64,000 bases of DNA from Nautilus pompilius (Eukaryota; Mollusca; Cephalopoda; Nautilida; Nautilidae), in contig JACATO010000599.1 of NCBI GenBank assembly GCA_018389105.1, positions 651,501 to 715,500 on the forward strand, written 5' to 3'. This document shows positions 35,748 to 47,960 of the stretch, in pieces. The position numbers were made by a program, and so were the translations under genes. Under the pieces are notes generated by a model that saw nothing but the letters and a program-made list of their open reading frames with translations, had not been told where the DNA came from and made no database searches. Within the stretch, counting starts at the first letter, position 1, and every line of letters starts with the position of its first letter.

Positions 35748-36480
35748 CAGAGACAACATTTGACAAATGTTTCCTCACTGAGGGCCAGATTACCAATTTG
35801 ATGATGATGGATTGCCCATATGATTTTGTTTCCTTGGGAGGAAATGTGCAGTGAATAACGTTCCAGATAAAATTGTATTCGAAAAAGATCTTTTTACCAG
35901 TTATCCTTTTTTTAACACTTATAAAGAAACTTCAAATTAATGCAACAAAAAACGAGACACCTCTACATTTTAATTTTTAATTAAATCCACTGTGTCAATG
36001 GAGATGCGTGTCATAGCAATTTGGAGAGTAGAAACAAATGTTTTATTGATTGATGCTTCAGTTCATTTGTTTTAACTTTTTTATGGTTCATTGTTGAGAA
36101 GATACCTTCACAAAGGTAGGTAATTCCAAACAACTAAAAAATTTTCAATCCAAAGTCATGCAGTCTTTGGGAATCCTTTCTTTCCATGGAATGTCATTTT
36201 GCTTGGAAGAACAGATCAGCCTGTATCTCTTCACACAGGTTGGCTCTTCCTCTACTTTCACACCTGCACAGTCATTGAACAAATGTAGGCTGTCTTTAGT
36301 TCCTGAGTCTTTGAATTTGGTGTTAAATTCAGTTTGATGTTCAAAGATTGTTTTTTAAAACTTTCTGAAGCATGATTCATAAACATTTCTACAAGAGGGA
36401 AAATGTTCAGGACTGTTTCTTCAATTGAGAATTTCAACGCCTAGTTTTTAAAAAAAATTATTGTTGAAAAATGTTTTTTT
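35748..36480 (-). mobile_element. Inverted 3' fragment of the hAT at 8.4-10.75 kb
   Basis: On the minus strand this aligns block by block with 10030-10720. Shared words include AACACCAAATTCAAAGACTC, TTTGTGAAGGTATCTTCTCA, GAGCAGAATCATCAAT against GAACTGAAGCATCAAT, and a 3' segment with GCCAGATTACCAATTTGA. It corresponds to the hAT C-terminal dimerisation region plus the 3' non-coding end, and starts part-way into the gene. It holds an extra stretch near 36215-36250 that copy 1 lacks. It is non-coding now. Confidence 0.75.
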
Positions 36481-37789
36481 ATTCTGCCATTCTTGCCATA
36501 AAACATTTCGTGGTTCTGCTAGATAACATGGGCTCATCAAATTCAGCAATTAATCATTAGGATCAATTTTTTTGGTTTTGCTAGTGAAAAGAACCCGCTT
36601 TCAGATAGCAATTCTCTCTCAGTCTGACCTTAAAAATTCATTAGGTTTTAATGTCTAAACATTAACTTTATATATAATCAGCTTTAGGCCAGAGGTAAGC
36701 TGTCAAGAAAAGTCTGTATCCACATATTACTGACGCTGGCCCATCACAGGGTATGGCAGAACTAGGGTGTAGACTGTGCGAGTTAGAATGTGAGGGAGAG
36801 GACCTGACAGCAGAAGGGGACGATCTGGCTTAGATCACCGTTGAAAGACTTATCAAGGGCATAAAAGTGACTTTCAGCCCAGTGTAAGCACTTTCAGTTT
36901 TAACACTTTTATGAATTGCATTAGTGACTGTGATTTTGTGTGCATTTTTAATGTCTGTATGTGTGTGATGCTAACTAATACATGTAATTTTCCATGTGTA
37001 ACTTTAAACAAGTTTCTGAAGATATACAGCTTTAGTATATAGTGCTCCTACAAATTCAGATTTCCTCAGTAGTAATAGTAACATAGCCCAAAAATGTTTA
37101 ATACATTTTTAGAGCAATGTTTTTAAATGCAAAATACACATTGTCAGGAAAACATGTAGATGATGTCCAATGCGTTTTTTTTTCAATGTTTTGATCATAT
37201 TACACCAAATAACTGAATCCTTTATAATGTTCCATGTATTCCCCACAGCAACTAATAAAACAAAAACACACATATATCCAGTTTATTAGTGTTTATGAAT
37301 TTATTAAAGATTAAGAGCCTGAAATAACAAATGCGTGTCCAACAGGAAAAGATCTTCATAGATGGAGGTCAATTTGTTAGTTCTGTTACTGTTAATAAGG
37401 TGATGGGAAATGTTTGAGCTAGTTCTCTATTTTCTGTTTATTAAGTTAAGGTTTTCTTTTAAATCTCTGAGTTAGATTTCCACATGGTCTTTAGTTTTTT
37501 GCCAACACTCAGGATATTGATTTTTTATTTCTACAAATCACAGATGAAAAGCATATTTTCTATCTGTAACAAGATGAGGACATTAAGATTCTTTTACAAT
37601 TAGTGGTGTGTCTTTTTTTGCTAGCTTTGCCACACAAATCCATATTGGCACAAGACCAATGCCCTTTAATGGTTGCCTCCTTTTTTGTGGAAGGGCGGGT
37701 TAAGGTTCTGACATTGTGAATTTTTTCCAAAAAAAAAAAAGAGAGACTGGGCAGCTGGAAAAAAATACATATACCCAAAGGAACAAACA
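36481..37789. other. Non-coding, no gene seen
   Basis: No domain is recognised. The 36690-36900 stretch is less AT-rich than its surroundings but shows no open frame of note. Whether the first 150 bp still belong to the hAT fragment is unclear. Confidence 0.45.
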
Positions 37790-38040
37790 TGCAGGATAGC
37801 AGAGTAGTCCAGTTGATACATTAGAACAAAAGCCCCAAGTTCGATAATCAAGGGAGCAACTCAGTTTTAGCGAATTTATCCGGGCCTTGGTTTTCTGGCT
37901 TCCTCCCACATCTAAAAAAAAAGGGAAAGCTCCAGTGGGGATTTCTCTGCCATCAGAATTATTGCTTCTTAGTGAACGAATAATGGCACTGTGCTTCCTC
38001 GACAGGATCATCAGCCTTGTAGACAGACATTGGCGCATGC
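37790..38040 (+). repeat. SINE-like repeat
   Basis: AGCAGAGTAGTCCAGTTGAT, the B-box-like AAGTTCGATAATCAAGG, CAACTCAGTTTTAGCG and TTCCTCCCACATCTAAAAAA with CTCCAGTGGGGATTTCT follow the same block order as the 25.6-kb copy. The antisense frames here are not genes. Confidence 0.6.
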
Positions 38041-38697
38041 CAAAGATGAGAAACCTGCGGAAATAAGTCTAGAAAAAAACCAGATGGAAGTTTTCACAAT
38101 GAACGATGTATTGACAAACTGAAATGTGTGTGTATATATTCTAAATAGCGTTAGTAGAACAAAATGGTGAAGGGTATAGAAGGCTTATCTCGAACAAGAT
38201 ATGAACGAGCTTTTAAGCTCCAATAATTGTAGAAAATCATCTCTGTGACTAATCTGTTTGTTCGCTAAATTTTAAAAATACATAATAGTTTCTTCTTCTT
38301 TTTAAAAAAAAAATACCAAATGCTGCCAATTTGTTAACATAAATGTAAACAGGAATAACTACGGCTTTGTTTGTGTTGTTTACACATATGTGAGCTCCAG
38401 AGTATTGTCAGGAAAATATTTGATAATTTTACCATTAAAACTGAACTGTCAGTGGCAGTAGTGTATCTCTGTAGACTTTGTCTTTAAGATTGTTGCTGCC
38501 AATGGTTAAACAACTGAATGCAAATTTCTTTGCTGGCCCTTTTTTCATAACTGCATTTATTTTCACCTTATTTTTTTTTTTTTTTTCATTTTCTATGTTA
38601 GGGATTCAGGTACTTAGCAGAATGTCCAGCGATGCCAGTGCAATTATTAGTAATTTTGGATTTTTTTTTTAATATCAGAAAACAATATAGATGTAGC

Positions 38698-38728
<31 letters not shown>

Positions 38729-39339
38729 TTCTCTCTGTGTGTGTGTGTGTGTGTGTGTGTGCACGCTTGAGCGCAAATGTATGATGCCCATCCCCGATCA
38801 GCAGTATCCCTACTCAAAAATTTATTTAGGTGACATCAGATATAAGGATTAGTATTGATTACTGGCGACACAGCAGTGCCAATACACATTTATTGGGTAA
38901 CGCGAATAAGTTTTTATCAGCCCCTGCTGATATTCATATAAGTGGACTATCGCACAGTAGTCATAGATTTCTCTTTTATCATGAAGAATGTTCAAAAGTA
39001 TTTCATGCCATGAATTGTGACTGTCATTAGATTCAAACACAATTTACGCAGATATTGCAGGTGTTGTAGAGCTATAAATCAGTGGCTAGGTTGCAGTAGC
39101 AACTTTTGCTTATGACAGCCATACGATCATACACAACTCATTTTTTGTATTTAAAAAAAATGTCATTTGCTACTCTGTGTCATAAAATCTAAAATAAAAT
39201 CTCAGTTCAGAAGCTTAACAGACAATACACATGCTACCTTTCTTTTTCTTCATCATTCTACCCATTCAAAAATTGTTTGTTTTTTTTTTTAATATTGTTT
39301 TCTAAAAACATTGCTGCTGTTTGTTATATGCTAATTGAC

Positions 39340-39342
<3 letters not shown>
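38041..39342. other. Non-coding with microsatellites
   Basis: No gene is seen. CTGT repeats at 38697-38729 pass into GT repeats at 38736-38762. T runs lie near 38572 and 38661. Confidence 0.55.
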
Positions 39343-39377
<35 letters not shown>

Positions 39378-39387
39378 CTCTCTCTCA

Positions 39388-39436
<49 letters not shown>

Positions 39437-39477
39437 CATCTCTCTCTCTCTCACACCATCTCTTTCTCTCTCTCACA

Positions 39478-39522
<45 letters not shown>

Positions 39523-39535
39523 ACCATCTCTCTCT

Positions 39536-39578
<43 letters not shown>
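39343..39578. repeat. CT microsatellite with CACCAT interruptions
   Basis: About 235 bp of CT dinucleotides are broken at intervals by CACCAT or CGCCAT. This suggests that a longer unit (a CT run plus CACCAT) was itself duplicated. The Ser/Leu and Arg/Glu frames are by-products. Confidence 0.95.
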
Positions 39579-39580
<2 letters not shown>

Positions 39581-42500
39581 ATGTGACAAAGGTATTATCA
39601 ATACAATGAGGGCAATTAATATGATCGTGCAACTTTAGAGAGTCCCATGAGGACAACAAAAGATCAGGAAGATGGGAGAAGCTACTCCATCTGTTTTCTT
39701 TACTCTATTCAGTGACCAGGAAATTTTTTATCTGAGAAGATGCAAATGGTCAACAAAAAAAAAAATGTTCTCATTCTCTATGGATTGGTGTGCACACCCT
39801 TCTCTGCCACACACAAGCATCATTTCTATCTTTTCTGTAAGCCTCACCACATTACATATAACAAAACCAAGGTGTTGAATTAACAGCTTGTCTGCAGTGG
39901 TTCCAGACTTTTTTACATAGAGTACATTCTAGAGTGATAATGTGAAATCAATGATTTCATGTAATTCCTGAACCCTTAAGCAAATTCTAACAGCATTCAT
40001 TTTCTCAGCAATAAATTGCGATTAACACATATCACGATTGAAATTTATAACTTTATTTCATGCATAAATTAGATTGCTTGCATCCTGGTATAAAAGAGGC
40101 ATATTCTCTAGTACAGACACCGCGGAATAAATGCTTTTGTGCTGTATTGGGCACAGATGTTTGCCAAACTGTTTTGTGTGCCTCGTGTGCATGATCGTAC
40201 AAAGAAAAGTCAGTTGCATAATGGTGAATTTAGAAAATCAAACAGCAATGAAGGAATCAACATCGTTTAAATCAGAGCAGAAAGTCCTTTTTTTTTTTAA
40301 ATTCATTTTTAATGATGGTCATAAAAATATCATGGCATTTATGCAAGTTACTGTCTTTCATGTTAACCTTGTACATGCCGTGTAAAGATGGCCTTTAATT
40401 TCTCCATGACATCAGTCATTTGGAACGACAGTGACTCTTCAGTTTGTGAAATGAAACATCATGGTTTTTAATGTGTAAGTATAAAAAAAATGGATATTAT
40501 ATTGTCCACATTGTTCCTACATTGCTTCTTTAAATGCTCATTATTATTCTTCTTGTTGTGCAGAATCAAGACACAACTTTGTTTGTATTTATCAGCAGTT
40601 TTAATTTTTGCTACAACCGTCTACTCAAAGGAGCAGCTATTCTAAGAGATAATTGGTGAATGTCACAGGTTTTGTTTTTTTGTTCTGTGATTCATTGTGA
40701 AAAAAATTTTTATTGAATGTTTATCTGCAGTATTTGCTTTCTCCTTTTGATAAATAAAATAACAAATTTAGTATGTTAATTGTTTTCTTTTGTAAGATTT
40801 AAATAAGGGATGGGAAACAAATTTGTGTAAATCTCAATACATTTCTAAAATTAAAATTATATCAGATCCTAACTATAGCACAAAGCAGGATCACTTGCTT
40901 CTTGAAAGTCCTGAGTTCCTGACGGGCTGGTTCTAATACTACTTGACACTCGTGCGGTTAAATCTTTTGAGTCACAGTGTAGCTTTTACAAGGTCCAATT
41001 TTGATTTGCAAGTGTTGTCATCGCCAGAATGGAACAAAAACAAAGTCTGAAGTACCTCAGAGAATTTCTTTCTCCCCATAATTTGTTTCGATGAATAGAT
41101 TTGTGAAGAATACTGTGGCACCATCTGTTAATGTAGCATGCCAACAACAGTGAATGTGTATAAAAGGGGCAGACATGCTACAATATTCTATGCTTTTTCC
41201 AGCTGGCGTTGTGTGTACAGCAGCAACAGCTGCTATCTAAGAAGAAACTGTTGATGATGCTGATGATGATAATGATAGAACTGTTACTTGGTTCTCTGAG
41301 CTTGCTGGAATAGCTCATGCAACTGCCTGATTACTCTATGGACAGTTTTTACTTCATCACAAGTAAGTCTTGGACTACATCTGCTTTAGCTAAGAGATTA
41401 AATTGAAGACGTGAGTGACCATGGAAACTGGCCTTTCAGTGAGGTGGTTTTATGGACGGCAGGAAAGGGAGATTTGATTTAAACATTTAGTATACATTCA
41501 TATGGAATTTTGTAATACACAATGAATGAGCATAAGCATCTTCTCTCTCTCTTTCTCTGCGAAAGATGGCAGATATTGAATAATTACAAAATGCCATTCT
41601 AACAGCAGTTGAAGGATTTTATTTATGCATTATTAAATGGATTGGCATTTAATTCGGAATAGGGATAGGAAAATATTTCTGCCCTGAAGCTACAAACAGA
41701 TGCACTTTTCGATAATGCTGTGTGATCTTACAGGTGCGATAGCATAGCATAACCAGTAATACAGTGAAACAAGTGCTTTTAGCACATTTCCCATGATGCA
41801 GTGGGAGCTTCGCTAAACTTTACTACTAAACTACGCTGTAAAATGTAGACTACACCGATGGCCAAAAGACTTGCACCACTCCAGAAACAACAGTACAGTA
41901 ACAAAACCCTGTCTTCAGATCTGTGCTCATACTGCCCGGCAATGTTCCGGATTTGATCTTCTGGGCGTCTGCTTTTTGAATGCATCTGACTGAGTTTCAC
42001 TCGCCATCACGATTTATATCTAAGGCCTTTGCAAAATTTTGCATATTTGGGTTGTTTCTTTCTTTCTTTCTTTCTTTTTTGAGGAAAACTACTAAGCAAC
42101 CTGTCCTTCAGTACATTAACATAACTTTATTATCCAAATTCGGCAGGCCTGATTAGACTTTATCCAACAAAAAAAATTGAAAATTCTAGGATGATGCAAA
42201 ACGTTTGACTATAGCTCTTCTAATATATAACTAGATAATTTTCAATACTGCAACATTGTTTAGATTTTGAATTGTGCATTTGTGATGGAACATAGCATTT
42301 ACCATGTGAAAATAACCAGGTAAATGAATTTAGTCAAAATCATGTCCTCCCCCCACATTAAAAAAATGTCTAATTCTTCTTATAAACATACAACCAAACA
42401 AGGATAAGTTAGTTGTTGTGGGTGTGTGAGAAATACAGAGGCATCCTAGTTGAGGTTCCATAGCTGCATGTGAGGTGATAAGCAACACCAACTTTAGTGG

Positions 42501-42609
42501 AGGGAAGAACTGCTAGATTTTTCAATTAGTAGTGAGAAGGAACAAGAAAGAGAGAGATGGCAAAAGAAAATAATTAATGATAGTCTGTGTATTTCTGTTT
42601 CAAGATGTT
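39579..42609. other. Non-coding; possible promoter-like word
   Basis: No gene is supported. TATAAAAG at 41159-41166 is followed by a strong donor-like GTAAGT at 41363, but no frame of use lies between them. The segment around 41848-41880 (ACACCGATGGCCAAAAGACT) resembles a Tc1 terminal repeat without a partner. A TTTC repeat lies at 42056-42077. Confidence 0.4.
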
Positions 42610-42930
42610 AGTTATGGATCGACAGCCAGCTCTCTGAAGGTCGCACTGCTGGACTGTTCTGGTAGGGTTTTTCGGGTACTTGTTGTAAAAGTTTCGTGAG
42701 CAGTTTTCGACTGGCTTGCACCATGTCCCACCACCCAAGAGCCCCCCAAACCAAACCTAGGTAACTTGCTTGGTCACCATGGCTGACACTCCACATCTCC
42801 TCCTACTAGTTTACTGCTGTTGTGAGATGTCCTCAGATCTTGAAACTCAGCACACACATGGGTTAGCAAACCAGAGATTCCTCATTCTAATCCCAGCATC
42901 AGCTATATACAGTATCTCAAGATACTGAAA
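42610..42930 (+). repeat. SINE-like repeat, body and tail
   Basis: GCACTGCTGGACTGTTCTGG, GACTGGCTTGCACCATGTCC and GTGAGATGTCCTCAGATCTT match the 18.3-kb copy. The tail AATCCCAGCATCAGCTATAT then GATACTGAAAAC matches the 44.9-kb copy. It ends in a CA microsatellite. Confidence 0.6.
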
Positions 42931-42980
42931 ACACACACGCACACACACACACGCACACACACGCACACACGCACACACAG
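42931..42980. repeat. CA microsatellite with CG interruptions
   Basis: CA dinucleotides with several ACGC interruptions, at the 3' end of a SINE-like copy, where such repeats often start. Confidence 0.9.
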
Positions 42981-44939
42981 CACATCATTCTACTTGTGAC
43001 AAAAAAGTACTAACTCAGTTACAGATATTGCAGTGAGTTCTGTAGCAAAACAACGCCTAAGTAATGGTATTTAAATTATGTTAAATAGCTATATCAATAT
43101 TTACTTTATGGTTAAAACCCTGACAGTACACTTTTGTACATTAAAGTCATGTATATCAGTATATTAGTAGTGTTTTGATGCCACCATAATTGGTAAATGC
43201 CTCAAACTACTGCATCACGATAAGTTCACCCAGCTTTATCAATTAGCATCCATCACTACTATCTAACACTTGTTTGTTTGGTAACTGTAATGTTATGGAA
43301 AAACAATCATCAAAATGCATATAAAAATTTAATATTCTATAGTCAACATTTTGCAGATCCCCATTTTGTGTTTAATGAGCTCTTTTGAAATTTAGGATAG
43401 AAGAGGTAGTGATGTCAGAACTGATATATATCTTGTGCAAGCACAACTGCGATATTAGCTGAATGCCATCCATTACTATGCCCAAATGTGACACAAACTT
43501 ATTTGTTTTCTCTTTCCAAGAAGAATGGCATCACTTATGTAAATTTCAAAAATATCAAAAGTGTGACATTTGCTGAAATTCCTGTAATGAATGTGTAGCT
43601 TCTACAAAAAAGGCAAAAAAAAAAACTTGTTCTTTCTTTTATGGAGTAAACTAAGACTTTGTTGTTCCATTGGTGACTGAAGCTAATCATCCATTTGTTA
43701 TATGCTTTAAAAGTTGTTACCTTACTATATGCATATAAAATATGTATTAATTATAGTTCCCAGTTAGGTAATTTATTTAAATGGCATAATTAATGTCAAG
43801 CTTTACTGCAGATGAAACCAGGGAACAATAGATGATGTGTTTTGTTGGAAACAGAAATGGTGATTTAAGAAGGAAAAAAAAAAGAAGACAGGTTGTTTAT
43901 TCCCAAGCAACATTAATTGTTGGCTTTGTGGAACCCGGATGCATAATGCGGCTGAATAGTATGTCTAGAGTCAATATGTGGCAATTATTTAAGGCAGCTA
44001 TCACAAATGGAAGTTAATTTTGACAGACTACTCACAAATTGATGTAATTATATCTATTTTGTCAAAAGCCATTGTACAGTAGTTCTTGATGAAGAACAAA
44101 ATGCTTGATTATAATTATTGTTGAGTGGATTGGACTGAAGTATATGTTCAGTATACAGTACTTATATACAGAATATGGCAAATGTATGGAATCAGAAAAA
44201 TATTAATGTTGAATTTCTTTTCATAGTTTTAAAGTAAACAAGTTAGAAAAACCAGTTCTTTTAGTTTGAACAGAATTTTTACAGTTAGTGATTTTATAAA
44301 ATTGGTTTTTAAACAAAAATGCCCAGCAAATGGACCTAGATTCATCAAGATTGTTAGTAACACAACCAGGCATCTATATAATGATTACAGTATGTACAGT
44401 GTAGTGAAGGAAGAAACTTCATAGCTAAAACTCTCTTGGTGGTCATTAGTGGGACACCAGTAAAGATACATAATAGGATTTTCCTGAACTGTGCACACCT
44501 TAACAAACTGATTTCTTTCTTTTCCCTTAATATGGCATAAAGGTGCCACTTCCCTTTTTAATGTTTTTTGTTTCCAAAAAAGAAGAAACAGATAAAATTT
44601 AAAGATTTTTTGTTATAATTTGTTTTTTGAATATTATTTTGTTTGTGTATTTTGCTTCTGTATAAATGGGTGTTTTTTTGTTCTCACGATTTCCTGCATC
44701 CATCTTGTGTTTTTAAAAGCCTAATTACTCTTATTTTGCATAAGTGCTTGCCATTCCTTTCTGATTCTCTGTGGCTCACTTATACCACCTGTCCCAGCCT
44801 GGGAGCACTAGTTGTTGAACTGGCTGTGTATTTTGTCAACACACCACTAATGCAAAACACGGGTTAGTACTGAATGGAGCCAGAACAGTTTGTTCTCACA
44901 AACCATTATATTAATAGTGAGGAATGTACTGTGTCAAAG
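42981..44939. other. Non-coding, no gene seen
   Basis: AT-rich; all frames are below 75 codons and without domains. Confidence 0.5.
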
Positions 44940-45110
44940 CCGCTGTGGCTCAACCCACCCTGAGTAATATAGATTTGAAGTGAACGTTAGTTGGTTGCAA
45001 GTGCAACCCCAGAGGTATACAGATGATTATGCTGACTGAGATTCCTAGTTCAAATCCCAGCATCAGCGGTAACTGTCTATGGTATCCTGAGATACTGAAA
45101 ACATTCTCAT
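44940..45110 (+). repeat. SINE-like repeat, tail portion
   Basis: CTAGTTCAAATCCCAGCATC with TATGGTATCCTGAGATACTG AAAAC matches the tail of the 42.6-kb copy. AGTTCAAATCC is B-box-like. Confidence 0.5.
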
Positions 45111-47694
45111 ACAAAATTTTTTTTTTTTCCCCTGTTTGACAAGTTGTGGGTTTTTTTGCCTTTTCTTAGGTGTGGTGACATAGAGATAAAGCTAGAAGAG
45201 GCCAGTTTTGGGGGTGGGTTTGTGAAATGCAGCAGGGTTAGAAAATACAACAGCAAAATTAGCCAGGGGACTTTGGGGATGGTGTGGATTTAGTGCAGTG
45301 CATAAAATTCTTGCTGATCATGGCGGTAACTGGTTCGTGCTCTCTTTTTTTTGGCTTTTAATGAAAGATTTTCTCACCTTCATCCTACCAATCTTTTCTA
45401 TCTTGCTTTTCCTTTCACTGCCAACCAGAGGATTTCTAGTAGACATGGTCCAAATCCAGTTTTTATCTGGCCAGCACTTTTAAAAAAACCTTCCCATAAT
45501 GCTTTGCTATGAAAACTCGTGATTAGTCTCTGGTCATTGGCAGTTCCTCTCAGATATTTAACTGTCAGATCAGTAAGCTAGTAAAAGTAAAATACAATTT
45601 TGCTAAAGGGGGGACCCTGCCTGCACCCGAATAATTAGCTTTAGAACTTCGTTAGAAGATTGGCAGACATTTTACTGGCTTCTACTTGTGGACAATCATT
45701 TGTTACAACATTGCATTGTGGGAATGGTTAGGGTTAGTGTGTTTGTTTTTTTTTTTTTAGTTAGTGAGAAACAGAAACTAGATTCAGATTGTATGCATAG
45801 CCACGCAGATCAGCAGTATTCATCTTGTCTGCAAGCAGGCACAGGGCACTTAACCAGGATAACGTGTGCTCCCTATACACATACAAGAAACCCCTCATAT
45901 ATGGTCAGTTCTGTGCATGGAGAACATGATCACTATTCAACTAGATTATTATCAGCTTTCCGCAGAGCTTCATGCCAAACCCTGTCGTTGTTAGAACCTT
46001 GTATACCTAATTCTTATTTTTCCGAATGCCATTTTAATTTTCCATTTGAAACCGAGATTTTTAAAAATTTGTCTTGAAGTGCAAAATTTTGTCAGTCATT
46101 TTAATTTTGTGACTTTCTCAATGTCAGTTAGAACCATCAAATATATTTTCTTGTTTGAATTTTTTTTTTTAGCATACCAAAAAAAAAAGAAGTGGGGGCG
46201 CAACCTTTTGGTTGCTTTTCTTCTCAATCAAACAGTGAATATTTTAGACATGGAGTTGTTAGATATTACTGAAAATAAATTTGGAGGTGAATTAAAACCA
46301 GGAATAATTTAAAGAATGTCTAATAACCATTCTTGCACGTTAAATGTTTGAAACACTTTTTTAAAAATTGCATTTTTCAACATCAGAATTACTTGCTTAT
46401 GCATTTTTTTTGTCAGTCGTATCAGCATTTTCATTATGCATGCACACGTGCATGCATGCATGTGTGTGTGTGTGTGTGTGTGTGTGCATATGCATGCAGA
46501 GATGTACTTCACAGGCCAGTGGACCTAAAAATCTATACTTCATCTCTGATGACTCTCAGAGTATCTTTCGCCGATATTTAAATGGCATTCAATGTGAAGG
46601 ATTGCTTGTTGTTGTCTTTTGGTTCTTTATGGCAGTCATTAAAGATGAAAAAGTATAGATTAATCTGTTAAATCACCCTGTGAAAGATGAATGCTGCATG
46701 TTAAATTAAAATTTTAAATGTTTGCCCTTCCTCTTCCACGCACCTTTTTTTGATATCTTGGCATGAGTGTCATCCTGCACAGCTGAAAACCCACCCCCTC
46801 ACCATCTCACAGTCTTGTCTCCATGCCCTTAGGTTTAAACACCCTAGGCCTCTCTTTATCCTTAATTTATTCATTTAATGATTTATTTTTTAAGGATGCT
46901 TATTTTTGAATTAGATTAGTGTCTTTCTGTACATATGCGTGTTGATGTTTTTATCTAATAAACATTAAACTGCGCAAACAAACTTTTAAAACATTTACCT
47001 TTTTTTTTCCTTTTCCTACCATTAAAGACATTTCTATGCAGATATTCTTTTAAATTAAAATACACCCTCACATATATTTGCCTTTAGAATTCAATTTTGT
47101 TTTCTCACTGGAATCTAAAATTAATCATTTACATTAATGTTGTGTTTTGTTTTTTTTTTTAGAAATTAAACTTGTGTCCATAATGGATGATTCAATTGCT
47201 CTCTTTCATTGGTAACTTAAAAATTGTCAGTGATGAAGCCATCCCCATGTGCTTGTAGATAAAAGATTCCTGGTCCCATTCATTTAGCATCTTTCTGTTT
47301 CCTTAAGTGTCTTAAATTATCTGCAAATTTTTATTTCAATAGTTAATGCAATATTTGAAAACCAAATGGGCAATTAAAGCCTTTGAAACTCAAAATCCCC
47401 CTGGGCATTTTTACCTCAAGGTCAGTGAATATATATATATATTACTAAAGAACCAAAACTATGTACAACAGGTGGACTTTATTTTCTGTAATTTATTAGG
47501 CATTTTATTGTTAATATCTTTTAGCCTATATAATCACCATGTTATCAAGTTCTTCTATATGGTATCTAACAAATGTATTGCACCACCTCTTTATTTCTTC
47601 TTGGCAAATCTTGTTCTGATTTTTTCAGGTCTGAGAAGGGGAATATTTGTGGTAATAATCTTGGTACGAAACAAGTTATTTGGATGTGGTTAGG
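45111..47694. other. Non-coding with a TG repeat
   Basis: No gene is supported. A TG microsatellite lies at 46460-46487. A plus-strand frame at 45688-46077 (129 codons) begins in a T run and shows no domain. Confidence 0.45.
46575..46660 (+). repeat. GGTTCTTTGTCAGTCATTAA-core repeat copy
   Basis: AAATGGCATTCAATGTGAAG, then TTTTGGTTCTTTATGGCAGT and CATTAAAGATGAA. One of the clearest full copies. Confidence 0.55.
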
Positions 47695-47960
47695 AAGGCT
47701 CTTGAAGTGTGTTTAAGGCACAAGCCAGTTAAGAGATACCCGCATGATCTCCACCACACAAACACACATGCACATGCGCATGCACATGAATCAGAAAATC
47801 CAACTAGAATGTTTCGTTTTTAGACGTGGGAGGAAACTTGAGTGTCCAGAGAAAAGCCACCTAGTCAGCTGGTAAAGAAGAAACATTTTGAGGGGGTGAT
47901 GGAAAACCAAGATGGGTCCAACCAGGCTTAGTTAGTGGTCTGTGAATGATGCATTAAAAT
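47695..47960 (-). repeat. SINE-like repeat, inverted copy
   Basis: On the minus strand TTTCCTCCCACGTCTAAAAA, then ACATTCTAGTTGGATTTTCT and AACTGGCTTGTGCCTTAA match the body blocks of the 25.6- and 18.3-kb copies. A CA/TG stretch has been inserted or expanded between blocks. Confidence 0.55.

Noticed and set aside
41779..42000. Minus-strand frame near a Tc1-like terminal word
   Set aside because: No transposase motif follows and no second terminal repeat was found, so only the resemblance is noted.
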